In this document: piece after piece, positions 43,783-53,543 of the stretch
How positions within the stretch are numbered: position 1 is the first letter of the stretch
How the letters are laid out: each line of letters starts with the position of its first letter
Source of the DNA: Opitutus sp. GAS368
GTDB taxonomy: Bacteria > Verrucomicrobiota > Verrucomicrobiia > Opitutales > Opitutaceae
Assembly (NCBI GenBank): GCA_945903465.1
Contig: CAMDOF010000015.1
Span: 18,872-82,871 of the forward strand
DNA: 64,000 nucleotides
Reading direction: 5' to 3'
Translations under genes and position numbers: made by a program
Notes under the pieces: model-generated
The model's input: only the letters and a program-made list of their open reading frames with translations
Told to the model about the DNA's origin: nothing
The model's database searches: none

Positions 43783-45801
43783 TCAAGCTGGAGTCGGCGC
43801 GGTCGCCGGTCCGAGTTCGGGTGGTTCCGCCAGCGGAGTTTTCTCTGAGACCTTCCGGCGGCTCGCCGCGAGCTCATCCGACTTGATCAGGCTTGGAGCA
43901 ATGGGAGAACGAATTTCGCCGAACTGAAGAATTTCCAGAACGTGCTTACCGTCGATGGTCTCATGCTCGAGGAGCGCCTCGGCCATTTTATCGAGGGCGG
44001 CGCGGCGCTCGGAAATTATCTGGGTCGCGCGCTTATACTGCTCGTCAATGATGCGGTGAATTTCCTCGTCAATGCGACGCGCCGTCGACTCGGAAACATT
44101 CTCATTACGGGTAATATCGCGTCCCAGAAACACCGTGTCGTGGCTATCCCCAAAAGCAACGGGTCCGAGAGGGCTCATCCCCCAGTCGCACACCATATGG
44201 CGCGCAATTTTTGTAATCTGTTTGATGTCGCCGGCCGCGCCGCTGGAAATATCACCCAGCACCAATTCCTCGGCGATGCGTCCACCCAAACCCATCGCAA
44301 TCTGACCTAACATCCGACGCTTGGCATGGGTGAGAATGTCTTTCTTGGGGATGAACATCGTACTACCGAGGCTGCGCCCCCGCGGGATGATGGTCACTTT
44401 GTGCACCGGCATATGGCCGTCATCGATTACGGCCTGAACCAAGGCGTGGCCCGCCTCGTGATAGGCGGTCAGTTTCTTTTCCTCATCGTCCATCAAGCGG
44501 CGACGCTCGCGACCGAACTGGACTTTTTCGCGAGCATCATCGACATCCACCATCTCAACTTTTTTCTTACTCCGGCGCGCGGCGAGAAGGGCGGCTTCGT
44601 TGAGCAAGTTGGCCAATTCAGCACCGGAAAGACCTGGCGTGCCGCGCGCGATGACCTGCAAATCGACGTTTTCCGCCAAAGTCACTTTTTTGGCGTGAAC
44701 CCGCAAGATTTGCTCGCGACCAATGAGGTCAGGCAAATCGACATAGATCTGCCGATCAAAGCGACCGGGGCGGAGCAAGGCGCTATCGAGAACATCGGGC
44801 CGATTGGTCGCCGCGATAATGATCACGCCCTCGTTGGTGTCGAATCCATCCATTTCAACCAACAGCGAATTGAGGGTCTGCTCCCGCTCGTCATTACCAC
44901 CGCCGACGCCGGCGCCGCGCTGGCGACCGACCGCATCGATTTCATCGATGAAGATCAAGCAAGGCGCACTCTTGCGCCCCTGTTCGAACATGTCACGGAC
45001 ACGACTGGCGCCGACGCCAACAAACATCTCCACAAAATCAGAGCCCGAAATGCTGAAGAAGGGAACTTCGGCTTCACCCGCGACCGCCTTGGCGAGAAGC
45101 GTCTTGCCGGTGCCCGGAGGCCCGACCATCAGGATACCCTTGGGGATGCGGCCACCCATTTTGGTGAATTTCTTCGGGTCTTTGAGGAATTCGACTACCT
45201 CGGAAACTTCCTCCTTCGCTTCATCGCATCCCGCCACATCGGAAAAAGTGATCTTGTCTCGATCGCGCGTGAGGAGTTTCGCGCGACTTTTCCCGAAGCT
45301 GAGCGCGCCACGACCAGCTTGGCGTAATTGACGAACGAATAGAAAATAGAGCAGGCCAATGATTAAGACAAACGGGATGATCTGCGCGAGAATCGAGGTC
45401 ATCATCGTCTGCGTCGGCTGCTCGGCGAAAGCCTTGGATTTGCTGAGTCGCTCGTGGGTGTGTTCCGTCACTCGGCCAGCCGCTCGGAACGGTTTCCAAG
45501 CACTGGTGGAATCGCGCCGGCTCTCTCCGGCAATCGCCGACCAATCGCGACCACCGCTGGGATCGGGTCGGAGCACCGCCGCCTTGGCCGGTTCGCGATT
45601 GATATTTCCGGCTTCAGCCCGCTCGACGACATCTTGAATCGTCAGAATCTCGGGTGCGCTGCTTATGCTCGGAGTGTAGTAGAGCAGGGCCAAAACCGCG
45701 GCCACTAAAGCCAGCCAGAAGATCAGCATCTTCGGCTGGAAGCGATCCGGTGGCGGATTTTTCAGGGGACGACGGGACTTTTTAGTTTCAGGTTCGGACA
45801 T
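43783..45801 (-). CDS. ftsH: ATP-dependent zinc metalloprotease FtsH
   Basis: Membrane AAA+ protease that degrades membrane and short-lived cytosolic proteins. The 672 residues have membrane helix 1 (about 28-46), a periplasmic part, helix 2 (about 138-156), the AAA module with [27 protein letters not shown] Walker A (about 226), [15 protein letters not shown]alker [24 protein letters not shown], and the zinc motif HEAGH (about 445). The C-terminal tail is Pro/Glu-rich. It follows tilS by 47 bases, a common pair. Confidence 0.97.
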   Translation of the reverse strand: MSEPETKKSRRPLKNPPPDRFQPKMLIFWLALVAAVLALLYYTPSISSAPEILTIQDVVERAEAGNINREPAKAAVLRPDPSGGRDWSAIAGESRRDSTSAWKPFRAAGRVTEHTHERLSKSKAFAEQPTQTMMTSILAQIIPFVLIIGLLYFLFVRQLRQAGRGALSFGKSRAKLLTRDRDKITFSDVAGCDEAKEEVSEVVEFLKDPKKFTKMGGRIPKGILMVGPPGTGKTLLAKAVAGEAEVPFFSISGSDFVEMFVGVGASRVRDMFEQGRKSAPCLIFIDEIDAVGRQRGAGVGGGNDEREQTLNSLLVEMDGFDTNEGVIIIAATNRPDVLDSALLRPGRFDRQIYVDLPDLIGREQILRVHAKKVTLAENVDLQVIARGTPGLSGAELANLLNEAALLAARRSKKKVEMVDVDDAREKVQFGRERRRLMDDEEKKLTAYHEAGHALVQAVIDDGHMPVHKVTIIPRGRSLGSTMFIPKKDILTHAKRRMLGQIAMGLGGRIAEELVLGDISSGAAGDIKQITKIARHMVCDWGMSPLGPVAFGDSHDTVFLGRDITRNENVSESTARRIDEEIHRIIDEQYKRATQIISERRAALDKMAEALLEHETIDGKHVLEILQFGEIRSPIAPSLIKSDELAASRRKVSEKTPLAEPPELGPATAPTPA

Positions 45802-45848
45802 TTACGTTTGGGACTGGGGGGGGAACGTGGATGTTCCCCGAGAATAAG

Positions 45849-46892
45849 TCAATTGATGGGCCCGCGGAAAGTCGCTCGTGATTTCGCAATCGGTTCAAAA
45901 CGCAGGATCGCTTGGTCGATCTTGGCAAAGCCAGCGAGCCCAAGACTGTGGCGGGTCGGTTCTCCACGGATGAGGGCGGCCAACAAGAAGTCAAAGGATT
46001 GGCGGGAGATCGCCCCAGCGCGGGGTTCGGCGAGGAGCCAGCGATGGAGGGCGCGCCGAAATAGGGCGCGGGGCTTTCCGGCGAGACGGCTGAGATCAAG
46101 CCAGCCAAGGGCATCGATTGGTTTGAGCGCATCGAGCCAAAGCTCTAACGCGGCGTCATCTTCCTCGAGGAGTTCCCGGGAGCGCGCGGCGCCCAACAAG
46201 GCATCGCGCTGGGCGGCTTCGAGCCAACGAGGGATTACCTCGTGCCGGATCCGGTTTCTAAAAAACGCCGGCTGGCGGTTGCTCGAATCCTCGCGAAAGT
46301 GGACGCCGGCCGCTCGGAGCGCGGCACCAAGCTCCCCTTTTTTGATTCCGAGCAGTGGGCGAAGATGAACTCTCCCGCCCTTGAGGAGCTGAACCGGGCG
46401 CGGGGCCGAGAGGCCGCCCAAACCGCTCCCCCGCGCGAGGCGCATAAGCATCGACTCGGCGATATCATCTTGCTGATGACCTAGCCAGACCACGCGGGCT
46501 TTCTTGGCGAAGAACGCCATTCTCGCCGCGCGCGCCGCTGCTTCGCTGACAGGACCGTGCTGACCAAGCCAAGAACCACCAATAAATTTTATTTTAAGTT
46601 TTGCGCACAACCTACGGCAAAAAAACAGATCATCTCTCGATTCCAACCCGCGCAGCCGGTGATTAAAGTGCAGCACGCGCAAGTGGCGGCGACGGCTGGG
46701 CCAATGAGCCCAAAGCAAAAGCAACAAGGCCACCGAATCCGGTCCACCGGATACGGCTACCGACCATACGGCACGAGGTGAGGACGACTCAGCCCACGCG
46801 CGCACCGCTGGGTCAAAACGGTCGAAAGGAAACCGCTCGGCGAGGGCGCCGGCCGCCACCAGCAGCGCGCCCCCGTCGCCCGCCTTTTTCAC
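45849..46892 (-). CDS. tilS: tRNA(Ile)-lysidine synthase
   Basis: Converts C34 of the CAU anticodon tRNA-Ile to lysidine. The 347 residues include the PP-loop motif VAVSGGPDSVALLLLLW (about 46-61), FNHRLRGLESRDDLFFCRRL, and GHQQDDIAESMLMRLARGSGLGGLS. The C-terminal substrate-binding domain is short, within the range for bacterial TilS lacking the extra C-terminal domains. It lies between serS and ftsH with gaps of 37 and 47 bases, so the three may be co-transcribed. Confidence 0.93.
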   Translation of the reverse strand: MKKAGDGGALLVAAGALAERFPFDRFDPAVRAWAESSSPRAVWSVAVSGGPDSVALLLLLWAHWPSRRRHLRVLHFNHRLRGLESRDDLFFCRRLCAKLKIKFIGGSWLGQHGPVSEAAARAARMAFFAKKARVVWLGHQQDDIAESMLMRLARGSGLGGLSAPRPVQLLKGGRVHLRPLLGIKKGELGAALRAAGVHFREDSSNRQPAFFRNRIRHEVIPRWLEAAQRDALLGAARSRELLEEDDAALELWLDALKPIDALGWLDLSRLAGKPRALFRRALHRWLLAEPRAGAISRQSFDFLLAALIRGEPTRHSLGLAGFAKIDQAILRFEPIAKSRATFRGPIN

Positions 46893-46929
46893 GCTCGACG
46901 GGCCCGCCGCCCACGCTCGCGACTCGCGC

Positions 46930-48201
46930 TCATGCGAAAATCAAATACTCTTTGCCGAAATAAGGCACGAGCGCCGACGGGATTTTGACGCGACCGTCGG
47001 GCTGAAGATTGTTTTCAAGAAGCGCGGCCAAGACCCGCGGGACCGCGAGACCGGAGCCATTGAGCGTATGCACCAGCTCTGGCTTCCCGCTTTCTTTGGA
47101 GCGAAAGCGGATTTGCGCCCGCCGAGCTTGGAAGGTCTCAAAGTTGGAGCAACTGGAGACCTCGAGCCAGCGCTGTTGACCGGCCGACCAAACCTCGAGG
47201 TCATATTTTTTTGACTGAGAAAACCCGAGATCGCCACCGCACATTAAGAGGACACGATACGGCAGGTGCAATTTCTGGAGAAGCCGTTCGGCATCGAGCC
47301 GCAGCTTGTCGAGTTCATCGTAACTGGTCGCGGGATGGACCCATTTGAGCAGCTCGACCTTATCAAATTGGTGGAGGCGATTGAGGCCGCGAACGTCTTT
47401 GCCATAGCTGCCCGCCTCGCGGCGGAAGCAGGGAGTATAGGCGCAGCGATAAATCGGCAGTGAAGCCTCGTCGACGATTTCGTCGCGAAAGAAATTAGTG
47501 AGGGGCACCTCGGCCGTGGGCACCGCGTAGAGATGGTCAGGCGTGGTCTCATACATCTGCCCCTCCTTGTCGGGCAACTGACCCGTGGCGGTCGCACTGG
47601 CCGCATTGACCAAAATCGGCGGGCTCACCTCGACGTAGCCGGCTTTGCCATTCTCGTCCAAAAAAAAGTGGAGTAGGGCGCGGACCAAACGAGCGCCGTC
47701 GCCGACGTAAAACGGAAACCCCGCGCCGGTGACTTTGGCGCCGCGGGCAAAGTCGAACAACTTTTCAAAGCCGGGAATTTCCCAATGCGGCCGCGCGGCG
47801 GCCGAGACCGCGGTGACATCGCCGTGCGTCGCATACACAACATTTTGGTCGGGTGTTTTGCCTGCGGGCACACTCGCGTGGGGCAAGTTGGGGACTGAGA
47901 GCATGGCCTGACGCAAGCGCTCTTCGGTATCTTTTAATTGCGCATCGCGCTCCTTGGCTTGGGCGGAGACGGCCTTCATCTCGCTCACTTTCGCGAGGAA
48001 TTCCGGCGAACCCTTCGGCAAGGCGGCCATGGCAGTGTTCGCAGCTTTCTGGGCGCTACGAAGTGCTTCGACATCCTGTAATTGAGCGCGCCACAGAGTG
48101 TCGATCGCGAGAACCGCGTCGAGGTCGACCTCGAGGTGTTTTTTGGCAATGGCGGCCCGAACGAGGTCGGGTGACTCACGGATAATCTTCGGATCGAGCA
48201 T
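46930..48201 (-). CDS. serS: Seryl-tRNA synthetase
   Basis: Class II synthetase of 423 residues. The N-terminal long coiled-coil arm (about 30-105) reaches the tRNA variable arm. Class II motif 2 is YRCAYTPCFRREAGSYGKDVRGLNRLHQFDKVE and motif 3 is NGSGLAVPRVLAALLENNLQPDGRVKIP. The serine site TAEVPLTNFF is present. Length and motifs are standard. Confidence 0.97.
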   Translation of the reverse strand: MLDPKIIRESPDLVRAAIAKKHLEVDLDAVLAIDTLWRAQLQDVEALRSAQKAANTAMAALPKGSPEFLAKVSEMKAVSAQAKERDAQLKDTEERLRQAMLSVPNLPHASVPAGKTPDQNVVYATHGDVTAVSAAARPHWEIPGFEKLFDFARGAKVTGAGFPFYVGDGARLVRALLHFFLDENGKAGYVEVSPPILVNAASATATGQLPDKEGQMYETTPDHLYAVPTAEVPLTNFFRDEIVDEASLPIYRCAYTPCFRREAGSYGKDVRGLNRLHQFDKVELLKWVHPATSYDELDKLRLDAERLLQKLHLPYRVLLMCGGDLGFSQSKKYDLEVWSAGQQRWLEVSSCSNFETFQARRAQIRFRSKESGKPELVHTLNGSGLAVPRVLAALLENNLQPDGRVKIPSALVPYFGKEYLIFA

Positions 48202-48271
48202 GATGTTTTTAAAAAATGGGAGTTAGCGATCAGCGAGGGCGGGCAGTCCCCAATTTATCGGTCGTTGGCGG

Positions 48272-49228
48272 TCAGATAAAACGATCGCGAGCCTTTTGAA
48301 ACCGAGCGTAGACTTCCTTCGCGGAAAGGAGCTTGAGGGCACCCACCGGAGCCTGGACGACCACGTTGGTCGGCGCGTTGAGTGGGTAAGGGCCAAACAA
48401 CCGTGGGTCGGTCGGGCCAAAGATACCGAGCACGCGCACGCCCAAGGCCGCGGCGAGATGCATTGGGCCGCTGTCGTTGGCGATGACCCAATCAGCCCGT
48501 TTCACAAGAGCTGGCAGGGAGACGAGGCTGGTATTGCCGGTAACATTAAAAAACTGTGCAGGGGGAAAGGCACCGCGATCGGGAACATAACTGCTACCGG
48601 CCCACACGACCTTGCGCGAGCGATCCTCACGCAGCATCAACTCCGTCAGCTGTTTGAAGCCGCTCCAGGTTTTTTCCGCTCGGCGGCTATCGACAAACAT
48701 CACGATCGGTTTGCCGCCTCCACGCGGGTGGGCGAAACTCAGACTGAGATTATCGACCTCACGAAACTTCAAGGGCGAACGCAACTCAGGTTTCGCCCCG
48801 AGGACTGTGCAAAATTGCAGGAGGATCTCGAGCGCATGACTCCGTCTGCCGTCCGGTGGCAGGGGCACTTTCTCGTCATAAAACACGCCCGCCCACTCGC
48901 GGGCATCGGAGCGACCTACTTTTTTGGTCGCGATCGTTCGCATCGTCATCAGGCCCGTACGCAAAAGCCCCTGCATATCGAAAACATAATCGAACGAAGT
49001 CTTGCGAAGCTCCTTGATCAATTTGAGAAACCCCTTCGCGCCCGCGTTGCGCTCGAAGACGTAGACGTGGTCGACCGCCTGAGACGCCCGCACGATCGGC
49101 GCAAAAATATCCCGAACCACCCATGATATCCGCACATGATCGATCTGCGCCTTTAGTGAGGTCGCTGCCTGCAGGCCATGCACGATGTCGCCAAGAGAAG
49201 AGGGCTTTATGATAAGGATTTCAGTCAT
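48272..49228 (-). CDS. Glycosyltransferase family 9 protein (heptosyltransferase I-like)
   Basis: A 318-residue GT-B fold enzyme with the heptosyltransferase start ILIIKPSSLGDIVHGLQAATSLK, typical of WaaC-like enzymes, and a C-terminal donor-binding part with WVIANDSGPMHLAAALGVRVLGIFGPTDPRLFGP. It probably adds the first heptose to Kdo of the LPS inner core, which fits the heptose-synthesis genes near 27 kb and the fused acyltransferase-GT9 gene next door. It is divergent from the fused gene across 172 bases. Confidence 0.88.
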   Translation of the reverse strand: MTEILIIKPSSLGDIVHGLQAATSLKAQIDHVRISWVVRDIFAPIVRASQAVDHVYVFERNAGAKGFLKLIKELRKTSFDYVFDMQGLLRTGLMTMRTIATKKVGRSDAREWAGVFYDEKVPLPPDGRRSHALEILLQFCTVLGAKPELRSPLKFREVDNLSLSFAHPRGGGKPIVMFVDSRRAEKTWSGFKQLTELMLREDRSRKVVWAGSSYVPDRGAFPPAQFFNVTGNTSLVSLPALVKRADWVIANDSGPMHLAAALGVRVLGIFGPTDPRLFGPYPLNAPTNVVVQAPVGALKLLSAKEVYARFQKARDRFI

Positions 49229-49400
49229 GGACCGAACGAGGCGGAAGATAGTTCCACGACGCCAGTGCTAGGTTTCATGGATTTTTGTCGAGGAAATCAA
49301 ACGCCAATTTGGGGAGAGTCCAATTATCGGGCCTTCGACAAAATTTATCTCGGTTTTTACCTAGTAAACGGCCCACGCTGGTCACAATTAGAACTTTGGC

Positions 49401-51332
49401 GTGCTCCTCATTTTATTTAAAACAACGGGTTGGCTAGCGGCGCAGACGCCAGAAGCACTCCTGCGCGGGCTGTGCGCAGTTCTGGGGGATTTGATTTTTT
49501 TCTGTCTGCCCCGGCGCCATCGATTGGTGCGCTCTAATCTGCATCACGCCTTCCCGGAGAGGCCGTCGGGTTGGCACCTCGCCATCGGTCGTGAGAGTTG
49601 CCGGCGGGTGGTCGAGACCGGTCTGCTCTCACTGGCGACGCCCTTTCTCAGTGAGCAACGCCTCCGCCGAATCGTTGCCGCGTCGCCTGAATTGAAAGAG
49701 CTGTACGCGGAGCATGCGCGAGAACCTGCTGCCACGCTCATTTGCTCACCGCACATCGCCTATTGGGAAGTCCAGACGGCGAAACCCCTGATTATCCACG
49801 GGAAGTTCCCCGAGTTTGGCATCATTTTCAGGCCGCTCGACAACACCGCGGCAAACGACTTTGTGACCGCGTCACGCGAGCGCTTCGGGATGAAGTTGCT
49901 CTCGCGAAAAGAAGGCTTCGTGGAGGCTCTCAAAATCCTGCGCCGGCGCGGGTTTGTCGGGGTCCTTTTTGATCAAAATGCCGGGTTACAAGGTGCGCTC
50001 ACAACTCTGTTTGGCCGAGTGTGCGCGACCACGGAGTTACCCGGCTTGATGGCTGAGAAATTCAACGCCCGCGTCTATGGTATTTTCCCGCGGCGACTCG
50101 GGTTTTGGCGAGTGGAAATCGACGCACACCGGATCACTCACGACGGGACCGGTCCCGCTGTCACCTTTGGGCTTAATCGCTGGCTGGAAACGCTTCTGCG
50201 GTCCGACGATAACCTCTGCGCGTCGTGGCTCTGGGCCCACGACCGCTGGCGGCATCAGGACATGCCCGCCAAACGTTTGCGGCTGGAGGCCAAACGGAAT
50301 CTGCTGGCGGCTGAATTAGCGGTGCGCGATCTCGATCAGTTGCCGCGCCGCACCCGCATCTGGGTCCGGCTGCCCAATTGGCTCGGCGACGTCATGATGG
50401 CGTTGCCCCTGCTGCGCGCCCTGCGGGAAGCGCGGCCCGACGCAGAAATCACCCTCGTCGGGAAAGCGATCTTCCTGCCTGTCCTCGAGACCTGGGGCGT
50501 CGCCGACCGCCTGCACGCCCTACCGGAGCGGGGTATCGGTTACTACACCCACTTTCGAGCGCTCCGCACCGCCTTTCCCGATGTGTGGCTGCTCTTCACA
50601 AATTCCTGGCGGGGCGACCTCGAGGCTTGGCTCAGCGGCTGCCCCCAGAGATTTGGTATTGTCCGCCAACGAAAACCGCGACCGCTCCTTTCGCACGCCT
50701 ATCGCCTTCCGCCGAGTTTCGATGAGCAAGGCCACCATCAGGTCAAATTGTGGGAGGATTTCCTCCGCCATTTCGGCCTTTTGATCGCGCCGAATTTCAC
50801 CCCCTTCTCCACCCAGCGGACGGCCGCCGAAAAAAAACGCCCGATCGCCCTGATCCCCGGCTCAGAAAATAATCCTGAAAAACGCTGGCCGGTCCACCAC
50901 TGGCGGGCGCTGATCGACGCGCTGCCCGAGGAAACTTTTTCGCTCTTCGGCACCCGTGGCGATGGCGCCATCACCGCGCGGATTGCCACCGGATTCTCCG
51001 CGGATCGAATCAACAACCGCGCGGGCAAAACCGATCTTGAGTCCTTTGCGCGGGAGTTAGCCGGTTGTCGGGCCCTGGTCACAAACGACACTGGCGGGAT
51101 GCACCTGGCCAACGCGATGGGAATTCCGCTGCTCGGTCTCTTCGGCCCGACTAACCCGGTTCGTACTGGGCCCGTCTTCGCCGGTTCGACGCGCATTTTA
51201 CAGCCTCCGGGTTGCCCTCCACGCGGTGGTTGGTCGCTCGCCGCGCTTCCACCAGAAAGTGTCGCGTCAGCCTTGCGCCAAGTCCTCGCCGCGCCAGAGT
51301 CTTCCCTCCACTCTCGACTAACCGTCCCCTAA
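49401..51332 (+). CDS. Fusion of lipid A (LpxL/HtrB-type) acyltransferase and GT9 heptosyltransferase
   Basis: A 643-residue two-domain protein. The N-terminal half (about 1-290) is a lysophospholipid-acyltransferase-fold late acyltransferase of lipid A: a membrane-associated start, the H-x4-E catalytic motif in CSPHIAYWEVQ (about 114), a FDQNAGLQG-like block and WLWAHDRWR at the end. After a charged linker, the C-terminal half (about 318-635) is a WaaF-like heptosyltransferase with IWVRLPNWLGDVMMALPLLRALREA and ALVTNDTGGMHLANAMGIPLLGLFGPTNP. The two steps normally come from separate genes. Start is GTG at 49401. It is divergent from a WaaC-like gene. Confidence 0.9.
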   Translation: MLLILFKTTGWLAAQTPEALLRGLCAVLGDLIFFCLPRRHRLVRSNLHHAFPERPSGWHLAIGRESCRRVVETGLLSLATPFLSEQRLRRIVAASPELKELYAEHAREPAATLICSPHIAYWEVQTAKPLIIHGKFPEFGIIFRPLDNTAANDFVTASRERFGMKLLSRKEGFVEALKILRRRGFVGVLFDQNAGLQGALTTLFGRVCATTELPGLMAEKFNARVYGIFPRRLGFWRVEIDAHRITHDGTGPAVTFGLNRWLETLLRSDDNLCASWLWAHDRWRHQDMPAKRLRLEAKRNLLAAELAVRDLDQLPRRTRIWVRLPNWLGDVMMALPLLRALREARPDAEITLVGKAIFLPVLETWGVADRLHALPERGIGYYTHFRALRTAFPDVWLLFTNSWRGDLEAWLSGCPQRFGIVRQRKPRPLLSHAYRLPPSFDEQGHHQVKLWEDFLRHFGLLIAPNFTPFSTQRTAAEKKRPIALIPGSENNPEKRWPVHHWRALIDALPEETFSLFGTRGDGAITARIATGFSADRINNRAGKTDLESFARELAGCRALVTNDTGGMHLANAMGIPLLGLFGPTNPVRTGPVFAGSTRILQPPGCPPRGGWSLAALPPESVASALRQVLAAPESSLHSRLTVP

Positions 51333-51349
51333 ATTCTGGCATACCCACC

Positions 51350-52324
51350 GTGCCCCTGCTTTCCGTCCAAGACCTCCGCACTAGTTTTCACACTCGGAAT
51401 GGGGTCTATCGCGCGGTCGACGGGGTCAGTTTTTCTCTCGAGCGCGGCGAGACGCTCGGGATCGTCGGCGAGTCCGGCTCCGGTAAATCCGTCACCTGCT
51501 ATTCAATCATGGGCCTCATTCCGCAACCGCCGGGCCGGATTGAAAGTGGCACCGCGATGTTTGACGGGGTGGACCTGCTCAATTGCCCACCGACCCAGGC
51601 GCGCCGAATTCGCGGGAAACGCATTGCGATGATTTTCCAGGATCCGATGACGTCGCTCAATCCCTACCTGCGGGTTTCTGAGCAGATCATCGAGCCCCTC
51701 ATCATTCACGAAAACATTACCAAGGCCGCCGCTTGGGAGCGAGGTCTCGCCGCCCTTGAGGCGGTGGGGATCAATGATGCGGCTCGGCGCATCAACCTTT
51801 ACCCGCATGAATTTTCTGGAGGGATGCGCCAACGGGTGATGATCGCGATGGCGCTGATCACCAAGCCGGAGATCCTGATCGCGGACGAACCCACGACCGC
51901 ACTGGATGTTACCGTGCAGGCGCAAATTCTCGAGCTCATCAAAAAAATGCAGCACGAGCTCGGGATGGCGGTAATTTTTATCACTCACGATCTCGGCGTC
52001 GTGTCGGGTCTCTGCGATCGAGTTCAAGTCATGTACGCGGGGAAAATCGTGGAAACGGCAGATACCCGCACCCTTTTTCATCACCCCAAGCATCCTTACA
52101 CTCAGGCGTTGCAACGCTCGATCCCAGCCCTGCAGCCCAAAGGCTCCGAGCTGTATACGATTCGCGGCATGCCGCCCGATATTTCCAAAGCGGAGGTCGG
52201 CTGCCCGTTCGCGCCTCGATGTGAGTTTGGCACCGATGCTTGCTCGCGGGAGCCCACGACGTTGCAACCCTCATCGCCGGGACACGCGCACGCCTGCGGT
52301 CGAGCCCACCGCGGAGAAATTTAA
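51350..52324 (+). CDS. oppD: Oligopeptide/dipeptide ABC transporter ATP-binding protein (OppD-like)
   Basis: A 324-residue ABC ATPase. Walker A is [11 protein letters not shown] (about 37-47), the signature is [14 protein letters not shown] and Walker B is [19 protein letters not shown]. The C-terminal oligo_HPY extension ends in [18 protein letters not shown], the cysteine-rich segment typical of OppD/DppD. It powers uptake of peptides through OppB/OppC, but no permease or binding protein is present here. The GTG at 51350 begins the conserved VPLLSVQDL; the frame is open further upstream. It is followed 52 bases later by an OppF-like gene. Confidence 0.9.
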   Translation: MPLLSVQDLRTSFHTRNGVYRAVDGVSFSLERGETLGIVGESGSGKSVTCYSIMGLIPQPPGRIESGTAMFDGVDLLNCPPTQARRIRGKRIAMIFQDPMTSLNPYLRVSEQIIEPLIIHENITKAAAWERGLAALEAVGINDAARRINLYPHEFSGGMRQRVMIAMALITKPEILIADEPTTALDVTVQAQILELIKKMQHELGMAVIFITHDLGVVSGLCDRVQVMYAGKIVETADTRTLFHHPKHPYTQALQRSIPALQPKGSELYTIRGMPPDISKAEVGCPFAPRCEFGTDACSREPTTLQPSSPGHAHACGRAHRGEI

Positions 52325-52376
52325 GCTCCGCCCATAAATTTTTCGGCCGGCCACCAAGGCCCGTTCCGCGCTCCTC

Positions 52377-53363
52377 ATGCCTTCCCCTATCCTTCAACTG
52401 ACCGACGTTAGGACGCATTTCCCGATTAGCCATGGGCTCATTTTCAAGCGTCACGTCGGCACCGTGAAGGCGGTCGACGGCGTGACCCTGAGCCTGGCGC
52501 CGGGTGAAGTGCTCGGTTTGGTCGGGGAATCCGGCTGTGGGAAATCCACGCTTGCCCGGACGATCATGCAACTCGTGCCGACCACGTCGGGCGCAGTCGT
52601 GCTTGAGGGGAAAAATCTCACCGCCAAGTCCACGCGGGAGGATCTGCGCCGCGCCCGCCGGCATATGCAAATGGTCTTTCAAGATCCTTATGCGTCGCTC
52701 AATCCTCGTATGACCGTGTTCGACACCTTGGCGGAGCCTTTGCGCGTCCACGCGGTCTGCCCACCGGAATCAGTTTCAGCCCGCGTCACCGAGCTCATGC
52801 AACTGGTTGGTCTCGCCCCGCGGTTTATGCAGAAATACCCGCACGAATTTTCCGGCGGCCAACGGCAGCGGATCGCCATCGCCCGCGCGCTCGCCCTCGA
52901 GCCTCGCTTGATCATCGCAGACGAACCCGTTTCTGCTTTGGATGTTTCCATTCAGGCGCAAATTCTCAATTTGCTCTCTCAGCTCTGCCGGAAGATGCAT
53001 CTGTCGCTTATCTTCATCGCCCACGATTTGTCTGTGGTAAAACACATCTCGGATCGCGTCGCCGTGATGTACCTCGGCAAGATCGTTGAACTGGGCACCG
53101 CCATCGACGTGATCGAACGTCCAAGCCACCCTTACACCCGCGCCCTCGTCAGCGCCATCCCGACCCCTAACCCAGAGGTGGAACGAACCCGTCAGCGGAT
53201 CGTCCTCCTCGGTGACCCGCCCTCGCCGATCAACCCGCCCGCCGGTTGCTCTTTTCACCCGCGTTGCCCGCACGCCCAGGAAACCTGTCGCACGGCGATC
53301 CCCGCCCTGCGAACCGCCGGAGTTGGCCGTGAAGTCGCCTGCGACCGCCTCGGTGAGTTTTAA
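52377..53363 (+). CDS. oppF: Oligopeptide/dipeptide ABC transporter ATP-binding protein (OppF-like)
   Basis: A 328-residue partner ATPase. Walker A GESGCGKSTLARTIM, signature SGGQRQRIAIARALALEP, Walker B LIIADEPVSALDVSIQAQIL and the C-terminal SFHPRCPHAQETC segment identify the OppF/DppF group. It probably pairs with the preceding OppD-like protein as a heterodimer. The absence of oppABC nearby means the membrane subunits are encoded elsewhere. It converges on opgH across 180 bases in which I see no clear terminator. Confidence 0.92.
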   Translation: MPSPILQLTDVRTHFPISHGLIFKRHVGTVKAVDGVTLSLAPGEVLGLVGESGCGKSTLARTIMQLVPTTSGAVVLEGKNLTAKSTREDLRRARRHMQMVFQDPYASLNPRMTVFDTLAEPLRVHAVCPPESVSARVTELMQLVGLAPRFMQKYPHEFSGGQRQRIAIARALALEPRLIIADEPVSALDVSIQAQILNLLSQLCRKMHLSLIFIAHDLSVVKHISDRVAVMYLGKIVELGTAIDVIERPSHPYTRALVSAIPTPNPEVERTRQRIVLLGDPPSPINPPAGCSFHPRCPHAQETCRTAIPALRTAGVGREVACDRLGEF

Positions 53364-53543
53364 GCTCGAGCCTCGGCCAGCCCCGCCCCTTTCCAGCACG
53401 CACCGGCTCAGTGCCTTGGGCGGGACAGCGGAGGCCGGCAGCTCCCGGGGATCGTGCTCGGTCGGCGCGCCCCGGCCAGCGCTCAAACCAAGGGCGATCG
53501 ATTAACGAACGCTGACTCATCCAAGCGAATGACTGCCCGGCGC

